NCBI GenBank assembly: GCA_023853785.1
Contig: JAJIRX010000537.1
Location: 1-64,000, forward strand
Length of the DNA: 64,000 bases
Direction: 5' to 3'
Source: Psilocybe azurescens
Taxonomy: Eukaryota; Basidiomycota; Agaricomycetes; Agaricales; Agrocybaceae
Below are positions 58,140-64,000 of this stretch, piece after piece (the stretch's first letter is position 1; every line of letters starts with the position of its first letter). The notes beneath the pieces are model-generated. The model had not been told where the DNA came from. It made no database searches and saw only the letters and a list, made by a program, of their open reading frames with translations. The position numbers were made by a program, and so were the translations under genes.

Positions 58140-59890
58140 TCAGTCAGAGTCCAAGAACTCTGTCGGCATTCGGGGTTCTGGAAAAATGTTCGCAACCTTG
58201 CGGATAGCCTCCCGACGCCGATGTCTGATTTTATATTCTTGCCAGACAAGTGAAGGCATATGTAAAGTAGTTTGCTCAAGGAAGATGCCGCATTCTGTGA
58301 AGGAACGGGTTGAGCATAAGGAGTAAAATGCAACGTAATGGTGTGCTACCTGACGTATTAAATCGGAGCTGACGGGACCCAAAGTTACCATTCCTGTAGA
58401 AGTATTTTGAAGGGAGAGATTTACCTTCTTTGCTTGAAATCTCGTGAGTCCCTAGTATCCTGACCACAATTGGAAAATTTGGTCAATACTGCCATGTCCC
58501 TGAACATTACAATAAGCCTATATGCGTAAAACACAACGCTAAGCATCCGAGGCGTACCTTGCAGTGAGATGGAATCTTCAGCAAATGCCAGGTCAGCCTT
58601 TGGGGTCTGTCAAAAATCAGAAAGAAGATTCAAAAGCCTGATTACGGACTGAGCCACCGCATTGAAAAGAATATGGAGGACCACTTCCAATGGGATGTAC
58701 GATGGCTGATCAGAACCGTAGAGAAAGGACTACGATTGGACTTGACGCACCTCTTTAGCTCCTCGAGCTACATACTTGTCTGTTAGTCGGAATCTAGTAT
58801 CCATGAGAGTTCGATAGCGGGCTCGAAGCGTGACAACAGGGATGGCGAACGCATTGTAAAAATTTAAGGAATATTGTGCGGGAGTTCATTCAGTAAGGCG
58901 TATCACGGATATTCACAGCAACACTCATAGAGCGTATAAATACTGCACAATTTTCTGTGCCGTATTCTACTTCAAACGGGTCACTGGGAATATAGCTTTC
59001 CTAGTGGACATACCCGCCCGAGCGAGACATAGTGAGGCCGAGGTGCAAGTCTAGCTTTGTCGCAACCGGTGACAATGCAAAGTAATCCATTCAGATGTGA
59101 GAGGTCACCTCTTCCGCCGTTGAAGAATATATACCACTCCAACGCGTGTTTCTGAACATACTCGCGAATCCGAGTTGTCGACACAAGATTTTTATGAGAC
59201 GCTCCGTCTGGTAGAACGTGTATTCTACATTCACGTCCTTTGACCGTGAACTTAATATCTCTGAGCTATGCGAGGCACTTCAGTGAAGCAGAAACGAGTA
59301 CCAAGTGGAATATATCCACCAAGGCGACGCGGAGACCTGGGTCACTTCCACTCCCGTACTAACAAGTGTGGTGCTGGGAGGGAAATGGTTTGCATCTGTC
59401 TAATTTCACCTGGCTGTGGCGGAGGGAGAAGAGGTTCCATGTTGAGAGGGAAAGTGGGACTGCAACTTGTCACTTGCAGACAGAAAATATTGAAGTAACA
59501 GAAGAAATCACCTTCAATCCAACGTCACCCATCATAACACCCGATGCTCCGGCCGATACAAGTCTCCAATTGGCTCACAGATTGGAATACCATTCCTCAA
59601 CATTAAAAAAGGACGAGTATAGGTCTCTGGTCCGGCTATTTGACTAGACCTTGCACGCCATCGCGGAAAGCTGCTATCGTTCAACAATGCTTGATAAGGA
59701 TGCGAAATCGAACCTACTGAGATGTAGGTGGTCCAAGTTCCATGATATACAAACATACCTCGTTGAGAATGTCTCTCCTCCCAGGATCCATCATCTTCGG
59801 AACGGGCTCCATAGCGGATATCGTGCCCGTTCTCGGCCTGGATGGAAGTTCATTCAAGGTCAGAGCCAAAGAAGCCACAACTTAATTATG
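58140..59890 (-). pseudogene. LPDG-family relic, type 1 (copy J)
   Basis: Opposite-strand sister of copy F: it shares the ATGTCATAA start lesion (about 59890) and the same internal loss after GDVG. It keeps GSISHPYQALLNDSSF, GPETYTRPFLMLRNGIPICE, then YVQKHALEWYIFFNGGRGD and NGLLCIVTGCDKA before the frame is lost. The tail exons are recognisable: VRILGTHEISSKEG, MVTLGPVSSDLIRQ and the last exon with QEYKIRHRRREAIRKVANIF ending at 58140. A GT donor stands where copies A and F have GC. Dead copy. Confidence 0.65.
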
Positions 59891-61260
59891 ACATCTCTAG
59901 TACCATAGTAATGTCTTTTTGCTCCTTCATTCGTAGGTGAGAGCTGAGTACTCAGCTGCAAGGAGCATACAAAGGCATGCGAGTGAGTTTAAAAGAACAA
60001 CCAGGATTCGAATAATAACGTGATGCCGTCGGGACCACCAAAGGGGTTGTCATCATTCCCACGACGTAAACGCCTGTACTCACCAACTACACACCATTCT
60101 TTTCCGTTACTGCGCTCAGAATATCTATGCGGAGACCGGATATAATGGGCTTGAACATCTATAATAGATATAAAAATTTAACCGTAAAATATCTAGGAAT
60201 CGTCCTCGACTTGTCGTCGTTCTTGAGGTTAACAATGCTCTGAAACCGTTGATAAGGTCCGGCTGCATACCCACATCGTCCACATCGGCAATAACAACGC
60301 GTCCTATGATCTAGGATGTCAAAGTACAAAAATGATCAACATTTTTATGCTACGGACACTTTAGCATTGAATCGTAATATCTTCCCGAGACCACGATCGC
60401 TCCAAAAGTCTAATTCAATGACACAGCCATACAATTATTACCAGTCGCTATCGTCGCTGTCCGATTCATCACCATCTTCGCCGTCTAAATTATCTTTACC
60501 TAGTTGATTCATGGACCACACTCCAGTATCAGCTTTACACAAGGTCTGGTAGGACTCTCTGTGCCCGAGAACCACGACTTCTAGATTGGCAAACCTTTCA
60601 GAACTTTGAAATTCATTCATGACTTGAGCGAGAGTAATGCCAGTTGAGTGTTTCCCGTACTTCCTGTCCAGGATAATTCCCAGGATGCGCAATGTTTGTG
60701 GAACTTCATGCTCTCCAGTACTGATGTCTTGAATGACGGACTGAGAAAATAATGTTAATGCCTTTTAATTTATAGGACTTCGAATAAGATTCTCACAAGA
60801 TAGTGAATTTTCTCCGAAAATTCGACCTCTTCTAGGTCACTGCGATCTAAAATCGAATGTGGGGAAAACAAAATACGTAAAGCCGTAAGTTGAGGAAATT
60901 TCTTGGTGACTGCCGGAAACAGGTCCGAGATCGCGTATCCTGCCCATCCACTAATACTGAATTCCTCTACAGGTACGGACCCACCTCCAAATGCTTCCTT
61001 GAGCCAATTGGTATTCAATACATCGTCAGGGGATCTGCTGAGTTGGATGACTCGCACCGGTCGACATACGACAATATCGGCATAGTATGAAGGCCCAATA
61101 TACTCAGTTAAGTTTGGGCAAGCTGTGATGGAAAGCGCCTGAGAAGGACTGTCCAACTCTGTCTGTTCGAAATATTCTTGGAGATGATGGTTAATTGGTT
61201 CAGCACCGGACAATGCTCAAGAATATTATATAGCGCAAGAGCGTCCTGTTCGAAAGCATT
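58190..61260 (-). repeat. Inverted segmental duplication, right arm
   Basis: Counterpart of 38590-41665. Copy J in this arm retains the NGGRG...CDKA part of domain 2 that copy F has lost, so loss in F followed the duplication, whereas the ATGTCATAA start and the GDVG deletion are common to both and preceded it. Confidence 0.75.
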
Positions 61261-61270
61261 GACAAACATC
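60438..61270 (-). pseudogene. F-box/LRR-like relic, C-terminal part
   Basis: Matches the second half of the gene at 37917-39386: ALYNILEHCPVLNQL, SITACPNLTEYIGPSYYADI, VPVEEFSISGWAGYAISDLF, KIHYLVRILFEVL (an intron edge) and, in the last exon, TLAQVMNEFQSSERFANLEV with an acidic end. The N-terminal F-box part is missing; sequence upstream of about 61270 is unrelated. It is the other end of the inverted duplication with 38590-41665. Confidence 0.65.
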
Positions 61271-61854
61271 CCAGAGGGCGGTACCATATCCTAGCATGTA
61301 TATCGATTGAGTGTAACTTTCGCATCTTCCTTCTGGGGTTTGTGTTATATGACAGCTAGCGAAACCGACGCCGTGCAGAAGAGTTCGATAAGGATTTGTG
61401 ACTATATCTGAAACTTTTGAAGGAACATAGGTATGGGATAGGAATGAAACGAAATGCTTAGCATACCATAGCTTGAACGACTTTCCTCTAATCTCGCTCC
61501 CGTCGAACCTGTTGCCTCAAAGAGGAGTGTCTCTGTGACCATATACAAACGGAGAATAGGAGTAGTGATACCGTCAGTTACTTTACAGGGCTTGGGTATG
61601 GCGTCTGGCTGCTGATCCATAACGAATTTGTTGAATGTTGTGGGCGCCGCCTGAGATCCGACGAAGTTTGGGCGGAGCGCTGATCGGCGACTCGGCAACA
61701 GAATTGTGACGTACACAACTTGTACACGCAGCAAAAGCTTAACTCGGCAGTTAAAGGTACATTTGAAGAGAATTAATCAAAGAAGGTAGAAATCGACGCA
61801 GACTCTCACAACACAATGTACATATTACCACGTAAATCGTTTCATATTTGCCTG
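61271..61854. other. Intergenic; one unrecognised open stretch
   Basis: A minus-strand stretch at about 61620-61465 reads MDQQPDAIPKPCKVTDGITT and continues for about 50 residues to a possible donor, but nothing after it can be joined. Not called as a gene. Confidence 0.3.
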
Positions 61855-63322
61855 CTACTCGTTTTCCAGCTGTTGGACTGGAACAGGAGTGCCAGGAAAA
61901 ATCTTACGAATCTTGCGTGAGATACCTTTGCCTCGGACTAGGTCATGGTGTTTCTTTCGAACAATGTTGAGTGTATTGAATAGAATCCTACCCCAGCCAT
62001 GGTGACGTAAGTCCTAAAGGGGAATTGTTTGAATCTAGTATTGGCAAATCCAAGAAGAAAAAAGAGGCCTACCTGAGAGTCATTCGAGGTTGTAGTAGGT
62101 CTTAAAGTCACCCAGCCTGTAGGAGTTCAATTAAAACAGTATGCTGCGACGCATACCTATTGATCCTATTATGACATTACTCATTGTCGTTGATTTGGAC
62201 GTGTATCTCTTGGAATGTTTCAGTCTTCTTTCCTTAGAAGTTTGAACTCGAGCCCGAAGCCCTAGAATTGAAATAGCAAGAACGTTGTAAAGGTAATTGG
62301 GAAGGGCTCATTGACAAGGATATATTTGGTCCAGTCACTGACGTTGACCGCAAATTTCATTCCGCGAACAAAAATAATACAACCATCTCTTGGATAAGTT
62401 TCCCGACTATGGTCATATGACATACTCTAAGTTTTTTGTCACGCATGACTCTTGTTCTATTGGTAGTGTATACTTGCTACATTTCCTATGCCGGAATACG
62501 TTGCCAGACTGCAAGCTATTGCCTAAGTATCTGATTTATCGCATCCTGTTACCAGGTAAAGACTCCCTTTCGGACATGTAATGCTTCATCCCCGTCGTTT
62601 GTTCATGAAAATGTACCACTGCAGTGCATATTTTCGAACATAGTCGCGGATGAGTCGCGGTGAGAGTAGTCGAAACGAGATCTTCACGGGATGCTCCGTC
62701 TGGCAAGACGACAATAGCACCCTCGCGAGCCTTAACTGTGAAGCTGATATCCCTAAAATAGGCACCCTACATGGGCCACTTTAACGGAGTATGAACAAAG
62801 GATGATTACTCATAAAGGCGAGCTGAAATGCCGAGTCATTGCCACTCCTTTGATAATGAGTGTCGTGCCAGGTGGAAAGTGGCGGGAATTTATTTGGATA
62901 ACAGCAGGCCCAGGAGGAGTAGAAAATAGTTCCATATTAGGAGGGCAAAAGTTCTGCATCGTATTTGAGGGTGGTTATAATATGTTGAAACAATACGCAA
63001 AGTTGTCCTCCTTGTTACGCCATCCAATGTCACCGATTAATAGGCCAGCGTTGAAAGGACGATCCTTCAATGGAATATCTCTCACAGGATTCCAAAGAGA
63101 AGTAACATGTCCCAACATGTAAAATGAGCGAGTGAACGATTCTTCTTTCCCTGCCGGGGTGGATTTCAAATATGGAAAAGTATTCGATAAAGATGCGCTG
63201 CTTCTAAACCTGCAACATATCAGAAACAAAGACACCTGAATTGATACCAAGTTTGAAAACGAACGCACCATAACTTGACTGAGATTGTTCCGCACATTCT
63301 TCTCTCTGTGCATTTCACTCAT
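61855..63322 (-). CDS. LPDG-family protein, divergent type (copy K), damaged
   Basis: Start at 63322 (MSEMHREKNVRNNLSQVM) with an intron from about 63268. Domain 1: FRSSASLSNTFPYLKSTPAG, FTRSFYMLGHVTSLWNPVRD, AGLLIGDIGWRNKEDNFAYC; then frame loss and PPNMELFSTPPGPAVIQINS. Domain 2 begins DISFTVKAREGAIVVLPDGA followed by SREDLVSTT, but its middle is short or deleted. CIIFVRGMKFAVNVSDWTKY and ILVNEP follow. The last two exons look well kept: GWVTLRPTTTSNDSQ and DLRHHGWGRILFNTLNIVRK with a basic end RKIRKIFPGTPVPVQQLENE. These last exons helped define the true tail of the whole family. Confidence 0.5.
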
Positions 63323-63818
63323 GGGCATTCTCGCCCTGCACTCAAGACTCAGTCTGTGACTGTGCAATCAAGAAAAGCATGGTGGGTCAAGGAAGGTTCA
63401 AGCACAGACAGTGAGGTGAGCGAGCAAGGAATCAGAGTATTTAAAGGTGTAGGATACCGATATAATATCGACTTTACCGTTTTTTGTATGAAGAACAAGC
63501 GGAATTATTGTTTTTATTCAAGAGAGAGTGTGGGTTATCCGTGGTTGGCATGGGTTGGCATTATGGGCGCTTTCTGACAATTAATTGACGTCGGCTGATA
63601 GAACTTGACTCCGAACGTGTCCAAAATGGTCCTAAAAAGGACCTTGCTGTGGATTCTCTGAGATGTTTGCGAGGGCTCACACGAATTTGTAACAATGCAA
63701 CTTAAACAATAAATATCTCGTCTAAGCCTCTTTCATGATCTCCCCAACCTTTTCCCCGAATCTCATCCCAGTCCTAATCCAATTCTGAAGTTTACAGAAA
63801 ATAAAGCACACCGACTAG
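63323..63818. promoter_or_regulatory. Divergent promoter region between two LPDG-family starts
   Basis: Copy K starts leftward at 63322 and the next gene starts rightward at 63819, so this 0.5 kb should hold both promoters. No conserved element recognised. A CTGGTCGTATACGG-like stretch seen further right belongs to the coding exon. Confidence 0.4.
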
Positions 63819-64000
63819 ATGTCACAGAGTAAGGATACAGCACAGCACAAAACCGTTGACTCGAATTGGGACGGGGAAGACTCCGTATACGACCAGGCCT
63901 CGGACGGCACTCAATCAATCCATAGTACGTGCACAACCCCAAGCTTTCAGAATGACAACGAATAATTCTTTCCTGAACCAGACTACTTCGAGGATCTTTA
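63819..64000 (+). CDS. Start of another LPDG-like gene (copy L), cut by the window edge
   Basis: ATG at 63819 gives an acidic first exon (MSQSKDTAQHKTVDSNWDGE, DSVYDQASDGTQSIH) with a donor GTACGT at about 63927 and an acceptor before 63982 (CAG then ACTACTTCG). The start resembles that of copy C (ATGTCACAG...) and the acidic leader exons of copies A and E. Only the leader is visible, so the assignment is provisional. Confidence 0.45.

Overview
This is nuclear DNA of an agaricomycete (mushroom-forming basidiomycete), probably Agaricales. The evidence is eukaryotic genes with many short introns (about 45-70 nt, GT...AG, some GC...AG), an HSF-type factor, a CNBP/Gis2 zinc-knuckle protein, Rpn8, a nuclear-encoded cytochrome oxidase subunit, a short tyrosinase, and several lineage-expanded gene families that I associate only with Agaricomycetes.

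Layout. 0-1.4 kb: the right part of a decayed Tc1/mariner element. 2.1-15.8 kb: accessory DNA with paralogues of an uncharacterised family (here called the LPDG family after its VLPDGAS motif), two small proteins that pair a predicted MLKL/HeLo-like helical bundle with glycine/asparagine-rich amyloid-like motifs (here 4HB-GN proteins), and a duplicated block copied from the flank of the cytochrome oxidase gene. 15.8-21.8 kb: a conserved housekeeping block, all on the minus strand and intact (COX4-family subunit, GIS2-like, RPN8). 22-43.5 kb: accessory DNA with F-box/LRR-like genes and relics, more LPDG copies and a third 4HB-GN gene. 43.8-51.3 kb: a secreted beta-lactamase-like protein, a short tyrosinase, an ISG12/IFI6-like membrane protein behind tandem repeats, and a small secreted protein. 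52.6-55.0 kb: a heat-shock factor. 55.4-64 kb: LPDG copies, an F-box relic, and the start of another LPDG-like gene at the right edge.

How the pieces may work together. The most interesting unit is a two-gene cassette seen twice with the same order and polarity: an LPDG type-2 gene whose N-terminus carries a GNV-T-rich segment, followed by a 4HB-GN gene whose C-terminus carries similar GNV-T segments (5.1-9.5 kb on +, and 31.0-24.4 kb on -). By analogy with fungal amyloid-signalling cell-death pairs, this could be a receptor/effector arrangement; this is inference. Tandem repeats stand just upstream of one effector-like gene and of the ISG12-like gene.

Caveat on broken genes. Many reading-frame breaks lie in short homopolymer runs, even in genes expected to be functional (HSF, ISG12-like, beta-lactamase-like). 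Base-calling or assembly error is therefore a serious alternative to pseudogenisation. I flag the affected runs and keep the coordinates of the whole gene span.
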